A DNA stretch of 64,000 bases from Portulaca oleracea (lineage: Eukaryota; Streptophyta; Magnoliopsida; Caryophyllales; Portulacaceae): assembly GCA_029582165.1 (NCBI GenBank), contig CM055884.1, forward strand, positions 18,383,037-18,447,036, written 5' to 3'. The position numbers and the translations under genes are program-made. Positions within the stretch are counted from its first letter, which is position 1. Every line of letters starts with the position of its first letter. Under the pieces are notes generated by a model. That model was not told the DNA's origin. It ran no database searches and saw nothing but the letters and a program-made list of their open reading frames with translations. Positions 11,110 to 22,147 of this stretch are shown here, piece by piece.

Positions 11110-12512
11110 ATGATGCTCTCTAGAAATGTTTCTGAGGAGAAGTAGGGAATGCGAACCATTTTTGGATTTGAGCTGGCTGACCAGCTTCACAAATATCTAG
11201 GAGTGCCACCAACTCTACAGAAAAATAAAACATCTCAATTGGGCTTTCTTTATGATGCAGTTGCTCGTTAGTTGCAATCTTGGAGAGCTTCAATAATCTC
11301 AACTGGAGGAAGAGTGGTTCTGACAAATGCAATTCTCTCGGCTCTAAGCCAACACTTTATATCTGTTTACAAAGTTCCGAAAGCCTTGGCTTCAAGGATA
11401 GACATATTAGTGGTCAGTTTCTTCTGGTGGAATGGAGCTGGTAACAACTCGAAGCATTGGGTACCCATTGAGACTTTATTCACGCCAAAGGGAATGGGTG
11501 GTATGGGACTGAGGAGGACTGAGTGGATGAACAATGCACTCCTAGTTAAACAAGCCTGGCGTCTACAAAATAATCTGAAACTGCTTCTAAGCAAGGTCTA
11601 TAAAGCCAGGTACAAACATTATTACCCAATTACCATCAAGGGAGAACACAGAGTAGCAGATCCCCAGGGTGGAAGGGTCTATGTATTGCAGTCAACTCAG
11701 TTCGGTCATCTATTGGCAGGAGGATTGGGAATGGGGAGGATACGATAATTCTTGAGGACAATTGGTGTGGGGGAGCAATGGAGTTGAAAAGAGGAATCCA
11801 ACAAGATTGGTGGAGAAACAGAAAGGTTAAAGATTTGATGGTCCCAAATACAACATTATGGAATACTAAACTTATTAGGGAAGTTTTTCATTGGAAGACT
11901 GCGAAGCGCATCCTGGCACAGCCTGTAAGAGAAGAAACTGGTCCGGATGAGGCTGTATGGCTACTTACCAACAATGGGGAGTACTCAGTCAAGACAGGGT
12001 ATTATGCACAATGGAAATGCTGGTCAAGCAAGATCGATGGAGTTGGGGAGATCCCAAAGGAGGAACAGAAAATGTTGAAAATAATTTGGAGTCTTCATGT
12101 ACCAGTGAAGTGGAAAAAAGATTTCTTGAAGGTGATGTATAATTCTTTGTCTACTTCTGTCAACAAAAGTATATGGGTAGCTAGAATTGATGTAACTTGT
12201 GGCCTTTGCCAAACACATAAGGAAACTGCAGAACACTTATGCAAAGATTGTGTGTTGGCGAAAGCATTATGGTTTGGAGGGGCTCTTGGAGTGAAGATAG
12301 AAACACAATTGGGTATTGAACTAAGGCGATTGCTAAAGAATTGGGTTCTATTTTTGGCAAAAGATGATCCACATGATAGATGGCGATTGGAATACTTATG
12401 TAGATTGTTATGGACAATTTGGGTGGTCCGTTGCAAGAAATTAATGGAAGGTACGCTGACACATCCAAAAGAAGCCCTGAAGGTTTTAAGAGAGGAGATT
12501 GATATTGTCTAG
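11110..12512 (+). pseudogene. LINE ORF2: post-RT and zf-RVT region
   Basis: This continues the LINE with LADQLHKYLGVPP, SWRASIISTGGRVVLTNAIL and FFWWNGAGNNSKHWVPIE, the region between RT and the zinc-binding zf-RVT domain. A frameshift near 11750 moves to the second open piece (11778-12512). That piece has WLLTNNGEYSVKTGY and CGLCQTHKETAEHLCKDC, the Cys/His cluster of zf-RVT. In-frame stops are seen at about 11107, 11143 and 11270. No continuous protein is possible. Confidence 0.75.
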
Positions 12513-12629
12513 AATGGAAAGGGTGTAAGGACGACTGGTGGAGTCCAAATTAACACAACTATTCTGAAACACAACTGGAACTCCTTTGAGTGGGTAATGG
12601 GGGAAAGAAAGGAAGCCACTCACAAGTTT

Positions 12630-13016
12630 ACCTGTGATGGTGCTTGGTGCAAGAAATCGTTATGAGGGGGATTCGCATGGGTTTTACAGGATAGAAACCA
12701 ATGGAAGGAAGACTTGGTTGCGGCGACCCTAGGAGTCTTGGCGGATCAAATGGAAATTCAAGCGGTAGAAAGCACCCACCCTGACTAGGGAAACCAAATT
12801 AGAGCCGAAATGCATCATGGTTAAAACAGACTCAGCATAGGTCATCAGAAGCTTCAAATCTCCAGGGGACGTACCAAGAGAATGCAAGAGCATTATGAAC
12901 AATTTTCGTCGACTTCTGCTTAATTTTGAGGTATGTTATATCATTAAGGTAAGTAGGGAAGAGGTTAAGGAAGCACATACCCTTGCCACTAGAGTAAGGA
13001 GGAGAGCCCTTCCTTA
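12630..13016 (+). pseudogene. LINE ORF2: RNase H remnant
   Basis: FTCDGAWCKKS (near 12630) matches the start of plant LINE RNase H, with the catalytic Asp. A TGA follows almost at once, then GGFAWVLQDRNQW. The last legible part is VKEAHTLATRVRRRALP before a stop near 13016. This supports assignment to L1 elements that acquired RNase H. Not functional. Confidence 0.65.
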
Positions 13017-13083
13017 ACTGACTAGGTTTTTTTGGTTTTTGTGTATTATGTTGTCTTACTGCCAAAAAAAAAAAAGGAAAAGA

Positions 13084-14787
13084 AGAGTTAGTGATATCCT
13101 TTTAATTTAGTTGGGCCTTAAATACCAAAACCCACAATTGTCTTCTTCTTTCTAAACTTTATTTCTCCAGAAGCCAAACTCTCATCTCTCTCTCATTGCT
13201 CCCTACTTCTCTGTCCTTGTGTCTCTCACACTGCCAGGCTAGCCGGCCAGTCGCCGCCACCAACGCACCACCACACCATCTCCTTCTCGACCTTGTAATT
13301 CTACTCCTCTATCTCTCGTTCTCTGTCCATCAGGCCTTTGTGCAGCCGCCCGCTGATAATGCCCAGCCATCACCGGGCCGTCGTCGGTCGCTTGGAGCTC
13401 ACACCGGCGCCGCCCAGTTTCCACCATCTTCAACCCCTCATTCTTCTTGTTCTTTCTCCATCCATTAAAGTTAATTAAGTTTCATACCCTAACCTAGTAA
13501 TTCAAATCTAAATTTCATTGTTAATTTACAATTTAATTGTTTTTCTTATCAAATTTAAGTATTTAGAATGAGTACACTTAGAATTACCAATTGGTTTTAG
13601 GTTGATTTCTGTTTATGAGCTATGCATGCTAAGTGTTTGATGTTAAGTCTCAATGAAATTTGAGAACTTGGTGTATAAATGTATAATATCAAGTTAGGTT
13701 GCTCTTGGATGATGAAAGTATGTTGTTTTGATGCCAAATCCTCTTGAATATGAAAGGATAATTGTTATATATGGTTGAATGTGATTAAAATGGTGTTTAA
13801 TTGACATAAATGATGAGAATTTGGTATAAACATGGGGAATCGAGTGGGAATTATGGTTGGATGGATCTGATTTTGATTATATGGTGTGTGCATGTCATTT
13901 TTGGCATCCAAAATGGTGATTAATTAGCGATGTGGTTGTTGAACTGATAGCATGATGGCCATGGAAATTATATATGAAAGGAATAGAAGGATTAATGGCA
14001 CTAAAACACCAAGAAAAAGACCTTAACTAACTACTTTGGGGTCAAGTGAGTAATCTGAATTTTTTCAGGTTAATTAGAGCTTTACTTGTTCAAAATTTTA
14101 TTGGGGATGATAGCCTTAAGAAATAGTGTCAACCCGGTTTTTGAATTTCGGGATTTCGATGTATATAACTCAAGTTACGACGAATTAACTTTGGGGGTTC
14201 TGTTTTTATACGTTTTTGGGACAGTAGGTTCGTAGACGTTTTAAGGTGTCAATGAGGTCTTATTAACTTATGTGGCACATAAAAGTTGTAGTATGCTTCG
14301 CAAGCTATCTGGAATGGGGTCTTACGCATTCATCGGATGTTGGAATGAAACGTTATGACCTGCCAAAGTAAGGCTCTCAACCATGTCAAACTAGAATTTT
14401 AATTCACCGAGTCTTTTTCAAAGCTGATTTTCGGTGGCTTTCAAACCTTTTCTGAATTTGTGTTCAACATGAAAGTTATAGGTTGCCTTTCAATCTTTCC
14501 ATAGACTACTAACACACATTCATACGATGTCTAAATCTTAAGTTATGAGTTCTCAAAGTTCCCTTCTCGAACTATAATTTCTAGAGGTCAGCCCTTTTCT
14601 TTGACCATTTTCAAGCCTTTACACTTATTTTTGTCTTAACACTTAATTGAAGAGTTGTAGAATTTATTTTTAGCTTTCCCAAAAGTCCTCTTTTGAAATT
14701 TTTGGAAGTCTATACAAAAAGTTATGCCGCAAATTCACTGCAAAGTCCCAAAAATTCTCCAATCTTTTAATTAAAAGTCAAGTTTTA
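13084..14787 (+). repeat. Tekay-like LTR fragment, right half
   Basis: This resumes the LTR cut by the LINE. It shares ordered landmarks with the complete LTR at 34099-37334: a C-rich stretch with AGCCGGCCA (near 13240; compare 34752), then AACTCAAGTTACGAC (near 14167; compare CCCGAGTTACGACC near 35543), then a GCAAGCT...GGAA block (near 14300; compare 35674). The expected LTR end (GTGTTACA) is not found, so it is truncated near the microsatellite. The 90-codon frame at 13196 is within LTR sequence and I do not call it a gene. Confidence 0.55.
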
Positions 14788-14850
14788 TTAAGGGTGTGTT
14801 TGGTGGGATGAAAATGATTTTCCCTCACCCTTTGTAAACTATTTTCTTGA
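14788..14850. repeat. Tourist-like MITE terminus, fragment
   Basis: TTA followed by AGGGTGTGTTTGGTGGGATG and ATGATTTTCC closely resembles the left end of the Tourist-like element at 27367. No matching right end is seen before the CT tract, so it is a truncated copy or one destroyed by microsatellite expansion. Confidence 0.5.
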
Positions 14851-14863
14851 CTCCAACCTAATG

Positions 14864-14985
<122 letters not shown>

Positions 14986-16127
14986 CGTGCGGTAAATATA
15001 TTAAGTAGTAATACATTCTTACGAGGGAAAGGTAATAAAGAAAAAGATTGTTATGCTTAAACTTCAATGTAGAAATGACCTTCAGATGACTTTCTTTACA
15101 GAACTCTAAAAGGAATGTGTTGCAATATGAGTATTTACTAAGGAAATTAGGGAATAAAATTAGTTGTCATAAAAACAAGTAATCAAACCTAGTTTGTTAT
15201 ATAAACAACAAAATTATAAAATTGATCTAACATCAGCTAATAAAAAAAGTGTTAGAGAAGAAGAAAAAAGAACGTACAAAGGATGCAAGTTGTAACATAA
15301 GAAAATCGGAAGGAAAAAATGAAGGGCTAATCACACTATTTTATGATTAAGTATATTTATAACTTACAATAGGTTGAGTTTCAACTTTCAAGCGCATAAA
15401 ACTTCCAAAAAATCCCAATTTTGTTTCCAACTTGAATCTATTTTTCTAATTTATAATGCATGTGACTATTCAAAAATTTGACATATAAATAATAAAACCA
15501 TAGAACCAAAAAGAAACAAATTAAGTTAAGGTACCTAATCAATCTCCACAATTGTTGCTTCGAAGTATTGCTCCATTTACCCTGTTACTGTGTAGTGCAA
15601 TAATTTTATCCCATTTTATCTAGCCTATCCCAATCCACCTTTTTCAATTTCTTCTTTTTAAAGAAACCCAAAATCACAAAAAGTACATCAAAAAGGCATA
15701 CAAATATCAAATTTAGAAGACAAAAACCTCCAATTATGAGAACACTATTTAATAAAAAGGTAAAGAGAAGTTAAGACTCTAACTTGCTTAATAATCAATA
15801 ACACAGACAATATATGTTCATTCATGGTTATTCAGACAATATATGTTCATTCATGGCTATTCCCTAACGTATTGCACCTGAATATCACAACAATTTGCCA
15901 GTGCAAAAGCAATATATATTGCCTTAAGTCTACTATAATTACCAAGTTCCCATATAATCTATGTATATTCCTACAACCTGAGAACCACCATCATCCAAAT
16001 AACATTTAAAAAACACCCTTGCAAAGTGAGCAGTTGAAATCATGCACCTGCAAGTGTCTTACTTCATCCTAAACTTCTAAATTCAAGTTTGTTACTACAA
16101 CTGCTTAGTTCACAACTAAATAACAAT

Positions 16128-16268
16128 CTAAGTTGATGTACAACAAAGAAAAAAGTCCAATTGAATCAAATCATTGTCCTTTTTTAGCTTCTTTCCAGCT
16201 TGTGCCATCCTGGTTGGTGCATTGTTGCAAGTTTTCTTGTGGTGACCAAAATAACAACACTTGTTGCA
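16128..16268 (-). pseudogene. CCHC zinc-knuckle protein remnant
   Basis: On the minus strand a short frame begins after TATAAACAG (a possible splice acceptor) and reads CNKCCYFGHHKKTCNNAP, a Cx2Cx4Hx4C zinc knuckle. It runs on with a basic tail (AGKKLKKDND) to a TAG at 16128-16130. A lone knuckle of this spacing near the C-terminus is typical of Mutator-like (MULE) transposases and some plant SWIM-type proteins. No other transposase domain is visible nearby, so the family is not secure. Confidence 0.45.
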
Positions 16269-17013
16269 CCTGTTTATAGCAAACATTTTCCCATATGTTA
16301 TCTTAGTTCTCTTATTTTATTCCTAGCTAGTGTTTCAATCTCTGTTTTCAAAGGCTCAAGTGTTTACTGCCTTGTCGTTAGCAAACCAATAACAACCTTC
16401 TGACACCTATTAAGATATAAAATTATTGATATGATGAGAAGCACTCCTAAAATGATATAATAGACGCAATCAAAAAACTGTAATTTGCTAAGTATTAGCC
16501 TCACGATATATGGGGAAGAGCAAAAAAAGAATACTTTATACCTTTTGTGTATGTGTGTGTGTGTGGGGGGGAGGGTGTAAATGTTGCCTTGTATTGAAAT
16601 AGTTCAACTAATTCAGATAGACGAAGTTGTAACCAGGGCAGTTTGAGTTTGATGATACAACTTGTATTTAGATTTGCCATTCAGAGTACTAAGTATACCC
16701 ATAAATGCATTTCAAAAACATCTAATAATAACATCTTTATAGCAAATGAACTGTGATCTATACTTCATTTGTTTCTCAACAACACCAGTTACATCACTCT
16801 CACCACCACTTAAATCAATCAATTGCAGCCAGATAACATATGATAACATATTACTCACCTCATTAACATATACAAAGATAATAATAATTGAAGATAAGAA
16901 GACTGCATGGTCAAGATGTACCAATTAGAGAAAGCATTAATTATAAAGTAACTAAACAAAAGAAAAAAATCAGTACTAATTAAACATTACAAGTACTGAC
17001 AAGACATGTTAAA

Positions 17014-17210
17014 AGGTCTCAAAATTTAGAGAAAAACTAACATTCACATAAATGACAAATCAAAGCTGAACAAAATGTCATTAAAATCAACACCATTACA
17101 ATTACCAAAGGTCTCAAAATTTAGAGAAAAATTAACATTCACATAAATGACAAATCAGAGTTGAACAAAATGTCATTAAAATCAACACCATTACAATTAA
17201 CAAAGATCTC
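17014..17210. repeat. 95-bp tandem duplication
   Basis: Two near-identical units of about 95 bp (AGGTCTCAAAATTTAGAG... starting near 17014 and 17109), plus the first bases of a third near 17204. AT-rich and non-coding. Confidence 0.9.
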
Positions 17211-17603
17211 AAACAAAAGAAAATGTAAGAGTAAGTTTCTAATTACAGTGAACCAGTAACAAAAACCTATCTTTGAATTCAGGCTCTTCATTGAGGTTCA
17301 AGAGAATCTTTCTAATTACAATAAAATGAATTGTTTGCCTTTCAATTAGCGGCAATGTTTTATCATACAAAAACAATAATTCAACGATGTCTAATAGCTG
17401 CTAGGATCGTTCTATCGAAAACATTATCATATTAAGTCCAGAGACAGGTTGACTGAATATATATACAACTTAGTGATGGAACCAAATATAAAATTGTTAA
17501 TCAATAACTACCATTCACATTTCATTCTCCTTTTCATAAATCTGTGTGCATATGTGATTCTTTCGTTGAAGATTGATGGCTAGACCTAACTGGCATACTG
17601 TTT

Positions 17604-17761
17604 TTATGTCTTATATGTTGATATGAATATCTTTTTTTCATATTGCTTCCTTTTTCTCATCTGAAACGGTAGAACATCGAGATCTTTTATTGGAAGGTAT
17701 AGTAGTGATATTAGCGGTTGTTTTCTTTTCATGATATAGTTTTCTTTATCTTTAACATACA
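17604..17761 (-). pseudogene. C-terminal piece of split host reading frame
   Basis: Minus strand. Once the CRM element and one ATACA copy are removed, the frame from 52524 continues through 24596-24563 and 17761-17607 to a TAA at 17604-17606. This piece codes for a Lys/Arg-rich tail (for example MKRKQPLISLL and MRKRKQYEKK). I recognise no family. See 52381-52524 for the N-terminal piece. Confidence 0.4.
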
Positions 17762-18899
17762 TGATGGAGATCCTCCATCATAGGTTTCAAGTCCAAAGCC
17801 AAGAGGTCAAGGGTCAACATCAGAAGCAACAATGACCTCATCAGCACCAGCATTGAGGCCATCATCAGCAACATCCAACACTAACATCTAGGGATGCTAT
17901 ATGCTGGTCCAGCATGTCATGAGGTCATCCAACTACACCAGCCAGCCAGTCAGGTAATTTCTCAACTCCATATTTCTAGGTTGAGGACCTCATCTACCCT
18001 TTTGAAGACTTCACTTTAGAGCTGTTGAGGTCCTTCCATCTCAGTGAAGATATTTCTCATTTTTCAGTTCCGAGGTCCTCTATAAAGACATCACTTCTGA
18101 ACTGTTGATGATATTCCAGTTCTGTGAGGTGATCCTACATCTTTGTTGAGATCCTCCATGAAGACTTCATTTCCAAGCTGTTGAGGTCATTTCCAACTTG
18201 TGAGGTGAACTATCAGTTATGTAATAATGAAAACGCGTTTGTTGTCTTTTATTTCCTTTTACTATGATGTAATCCAGCTTAAGTAGCTCATTAAGGAAGT
18301 TAAGTAAATTTAATGCTTAATTAGGAAGTTTCTTGGAAAAGGGGAAACTATAATTAGCTAGCTTAAACCCTAAGTATATATGCTTCGTAATCGGCAACTT
18401 GAGAGGTGATTAATTAGTGATATTCAGTAGCATTTTGAGTGCCTTGTTGAGTCTCTTGTTTGTGAGTGACGTTAAACTCTCATTCTGAGTTAATTCTACT
18501 TCAGTATCAAGGATTTGGCAATCCTTGTGGTGCGCGTAGAGCTTGGTGATTTCAATGGTTGTGTGCATGTATCCATTGAGGTAATCGAGTCCTTTGCCCT
18601 TGATGTTCTAGCTGTGGTGTGCCTGTATCAGCTCGAGCTCAAGCCTATCTTTAATTTACTGTTTGATTGTTTGTTTTTGTACATCCGATCATATTTCACA
18701 CATCACTCATTTCATCCATTTGTGTTTTGGTGTTTATGCTCTGTTTTGGAGTAGATTGTGATTGGTTCTCTGTTGTGAGCCCTATTTTGGAGTGTTTGCA
18801 TTCGATTATCAGTTGTGAGGTCCAGAATCCCCGTGTTGTGTGAGTTTGCGTAGTGTTTATGAGGTCATTACTTTGATCTTAGCGACCTTGCATATATCA
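17762..18899 (+). repeat. CRM 5' LTR
   Basis: It opens with a perfect 19-bp inverted repeat (TGATGGAG-ATC-CTCCATCA) and ends CATATATCA just before the PBS. It differs from the 3' LTR by scattered substitutions, which suggests an old insertion. The 79-codon frame at 18515 lies wholly in the LTR and has a counterpart at 24173; I do not regard it as a gene. Confidence 0.9.
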
Positions 18900-18902
18900 T
18901 CT

Positions 18903-18914
18903 TGGTATCAGAGC
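18903..18914 (+). promoter_or_regulatory. CRM primer-binding site (tRNA-Met type)
   Basis: TGGTATCAGAGC, complementary to the 3' end of plant tRNA-Met, three bases after the LTR end. It primes minus-strand cDNA synthesis. Confidence 0.9.
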
Positions 18915-18941
18915 TGTGTTCTATCTTAGAGGGAGGTATCT

Positions 18942-20190
18942 GTGTTGTTCATAATGTCGAGCACTAGTAGAATACTTCAGGAAGTAGCAGAGCAAGCTTT
19001 GAGGGATAAGGAGGAATTGGAGAAAAAAATGAAACTTGTGAGTGATCAATTGCAATTTTATATAAGGTTACATAGAAATGAGATCAATAGGGAGACTGAT
19101 GAGGAGTATGAGGAAGAAGAAGAGGAGAATCCTTTTAGTGAAACTGGGAGAGGAGGCAGAGGACCTAGATATCACAGGAGAAGGAGGTATGTAAGGAGGT
19201 CACCTAGGATTAGTGAAGACGAGTCCAGGAGTAGGAGTGATAGGGAAGAAAGGAGGGAAAATAGAAGAGTTGAGAAGTTGGATTTCAAGATAGAAATTCC
19301 TGAGTATGGAGGAGAATTGGATCCTGATGTATTTTTGGATTGGTTGCAAACTGTGGAGAGGGTGTTTGATTTGAAGGAAGTGTCTGAGGAGAATAAGGTG
19401 AAGTTGGTTGCATTGAAGCTAAAGAAATATGCATCTACATAGTGGATTAACTTGCAAAGGAGAGAGAGGATATAGGTGAAGCTAAGGTCAGTACATGGGT
19501 TGAAATGAGGTAGAAGCTCAAGGAGAAGTTCTTACCTAAAAGCTACATGAAGGAGAATTACTCGAAGCTTCAACATTTGGTCCAAGGCAGCAAGTCTATT
19601 GAGGACTACACCAAGGAGTTTGAGTATCTACTGTGGAAGTGTAACATGAAGGAGAATGAAGTTCAGACCTATGTGAAGTATCTTGCAGGATTGAATGATA
19701 ATATCAAGAATGTTGTTGAGCTGCAGGTGTATCATTCACTTGATGAGCTGAGTTCTTTGGCTCATAAGGTGGAACAGCAGAAGAAGGCCCAAAGAAAGGA
19801 GTATGGAAACAAGTACCCAGCCAAAGCCTATCCTTAAACCAAATTAGACAATTACAACAAATCCTATAACCCACCTCAAAGAGCCTATCCATCCCCGCAA
19901 CCTCAAACTAGATATCCAGCCCCTAAACCACCTCAAACACAATCCCAAAATCCCCCACAAAGAATCTCAGTCCCTACCAGTCGAGAATTCCCTGAGAGGA
20001 GGTGTTTTATATGTCAAGGTCTTGGACATCTAGCATTTGAATGTCCCAATAGAAGAGCAGTCACTTTGGCAGAATATCAAGCAGCACTGTTTGTTGATCC
20101 TGAGTCAGTTGTTGAGGAGGAACAATTTGCTGAACCTCAAGGAAATCTTGTATATGATGAAAAGGAAGTTGAGGCCAGACCAGATGAAGG
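18942..20190 (+). pseudogene. CRM gag
   Basis: Gag forms the virus-like particle and binds RNA. The likely start is ATG at 18942 or 18954 (MSSTSRILQEVAEQ). An N-terminal coiled coil is followed by an acidic Glu-rich run and an Arg-rich stretch. The capsid region reads FKIEIPEYGGELDPDVFLDW. It is stopped by TAG at about 19440, where relatives have LWW (TGG to TAG). A second frame resumes at 19547 (MKENYSKLQHLVQGSKSIED). The zinc knuckle CFICQGLGHLAFEC lies near 20002-20043. At least two stops and frame changes break it. Confidence 0.8.
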
Positions 20191-20193
20191 TGA

Positions 20194-20690
20194 ATGTTGG
20201 TGATCAGGAGGATCCTTAGCAATTCTGTAATTGAGGAGGAAGCTGAGCAGAGGGAGAATATTTTTCACACAAAGTGCACAGTTCTTTGGAAGATATGTTC
20301 CTTGATTATTGATGGAGGCAGTTGTACCAATGCAGCATCAGAAACCATGGTGCAAAAGTTGAATTTGCCAACTTGTCCTTATCCAGCACCTTACACCATC
20401 CAATGGTTGAGTCAAAGCAAAGGTATCAAAATTTCATCCAGATGCCTTGTGAATTTTTCAATTGGTCAAGTTTATAAAGATGAAGTGTAGTGTGATGTTA
20501 TACCTATGGATGCTTGTCATTTGTTGTTGGGAAGACCTTGGTTGTTTGATAGATCTGTTAACCATGATGTAAAAGCCAATACATATTCCCTTAACCTAAA
20601 CCACAAAAAATTGTCCTTATCCCACTTAAACCATCCCAGCTCACATAAAGAACAAAGAACATCATTGTTGAACTATCCCTTGATGTGATT
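20194..20690 (+). pseudogene. CRM protease
   Basis: The active-site block is IIDGGSCTNAAS (near 20305), the D-G-G-S form usual in CRM elements, followed by HLLLGRPWLFDR (near 20515), the protease C-terminal block. A TAG at 20488-20490 replaces the Trp of the usual DEVWCDV. Needed to mature gag-pol; not functional here. Confidence 0.75.
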
Positions 20691-20735
20691 TTGCTAGCTT
20701 AATATCATGAGTTCAGTGAACAAAAGGAGTTTCTT

Positions 20736-22147
20736 TTGCTTGATCTTGATGATGAACCAGCCTCACAAAATGAACCTGCCCCACAAAATAGCCATCCTTT
20801 ATTCCAGCCCATCATAAACCAATACCAGCATGTTTTTCTAGAAGAAATGCCATCAGGTTTACCCCCTAAGAGAGATATCCAGCATAAGATTGACCTCATT
20901 CCAGGGTCTATCTTACCAAACAAACCAGCCTATAGGATGACCCCTATAAAAACCAATAAGATCCAAAGACAAGTTGATGAGTTGTTAGAGAAACGGATGA
21001 TCAAAGAGAGCTTAAGCCCTTGTGCAGTGCCAGCTTTATTGGTTCCTAAGAAAGATGGAAGTCAGAGGATGTGTATTGATTGTAGAGCCATCAATAAGAT
21101 TACTACCAAGTATAGATATCCTATTCCAAGACTTGAGGATATGCTTGATGAACTACATGGCTCAATTGTGTTTTCAAAGATTGATTTTAGGAGTGGATAT
21201 TATCATATCAGAATTTATGAGGGAGATTAGTGGAAGAAAACCTTTAAAACTGAAGGAGGTCTGTATGAATGGCTTGTCATGCCTTTTGGTTTGACAAATG
21301 CCCCATCTACATTCATGAGACTTATGAACTAGGTCCTGAAGCCTTTGATTGGGAAGTGTGTTGTAGTTTATTTTAATGACATACTCATTTATAGCCAATC
21401 TAAAATGGAGCATGTTAGACACTTGAGGAGTGTTATGGAGATCCTGAGTAGAGAGCAGTTGTATGGGAACTTCAAGAAATGCCAATCCTTCACCAGCCAG
21501 GTCATATTCCTTGGTTATATTATGACATCATAAGGAATTCAAGTAGATGAGGATAAGGTCAAAGCAATCAGAGAATGGCCTATTCCTACAACCATCTAGC
21601 AGATTGGGAGTTTTCATGGATTAGCATCTTTCTACAGGAGGTTTGTGAGAAATTTTAGCACTATTCTAGCTCCTATGATAGAATTAGTGAAGGGGAAGAG
21701 TTTTACTTGGACACAACTGCACAAAAAGCTTTTGAGGAGGTCAAGAAACAGTTAACCTCAGCACCAGTTCTGGCATTACCTTGTTTTGCCAAAGTCTTTG
21801 AAGTGGAGTGTGATGCCTCAGGTGTGGGCATTGGAACAGTGTTGACTCAAGAGGGCAAACCAGTAGCTTATTTCAGTGAGAAACTCAATGAGGCTAAGAG
21901 GAAGTACAATACATATGATAAGGAGTTCTATGCCATCATTAGAGCTTTGCAACATTGGAGGTATTATCTTATTGAAGCTGAATTCATTTTGCACAGTGAT
22001 CATGAGGCCCTCAAATTCATTCAGGGGCAACATAAACTCAACACCAGACATGCTACATGGGTGGAGTTCATGCAACAATTTCATTTTGTGATCCATCATA
22101 AATCTGGGAAGCTTAATAAAGGAGCAGATGCATTGTCCAGGAGGTAT
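20736..22147 (+). pseudogene. CRM reverse transcriptase and RNase H
   Basis: RT motifs in order: [75 protein letters not shown] and [12 protein letters not shown]. The catalytic box reads YFND where active enzymes have Y/F-x-D-D, so one Asp is lost. In-frame stops are near 21228, 21331, 21532 and 21598. RNase H follows with ECDASGVGIGTVLTQ and HSDHEALKFIQ and ends about GADALSRRY. Three of the stops are CAG or CAA codons changed to TAG or TAA when compared with usual CRM wording. Confidence 0.85.

Larger units (their letters stand above)
10164..13075 (+). mobile_element. L1-type LINE, 5'-truncated
   Basis: Remnants of ORF2 appear in order: RT, zf-RVT-like region, RNase H. The element ends in a 12-base A-tract (13064-13075). 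GGAAAAGA occurs on both sides (10156-10163 and 13076-13083), a plausible 8-bp TSD. The endonuclease domain and ORF1 are absent, as usual for a 5'-truncated insertion. An RNase H after RT is known in a subset of plant L1 elements. It sits inside the Tekay-like LTR fragment and is therefore younger than it. Confidence 0.8.

Noticed and set aside
18515..18754. 79-codon frame in the CRM LTR, with a partner at 24173
   Set aside because: Both copies are conserved only because LTRs are identical when inserted; no family is recognised.
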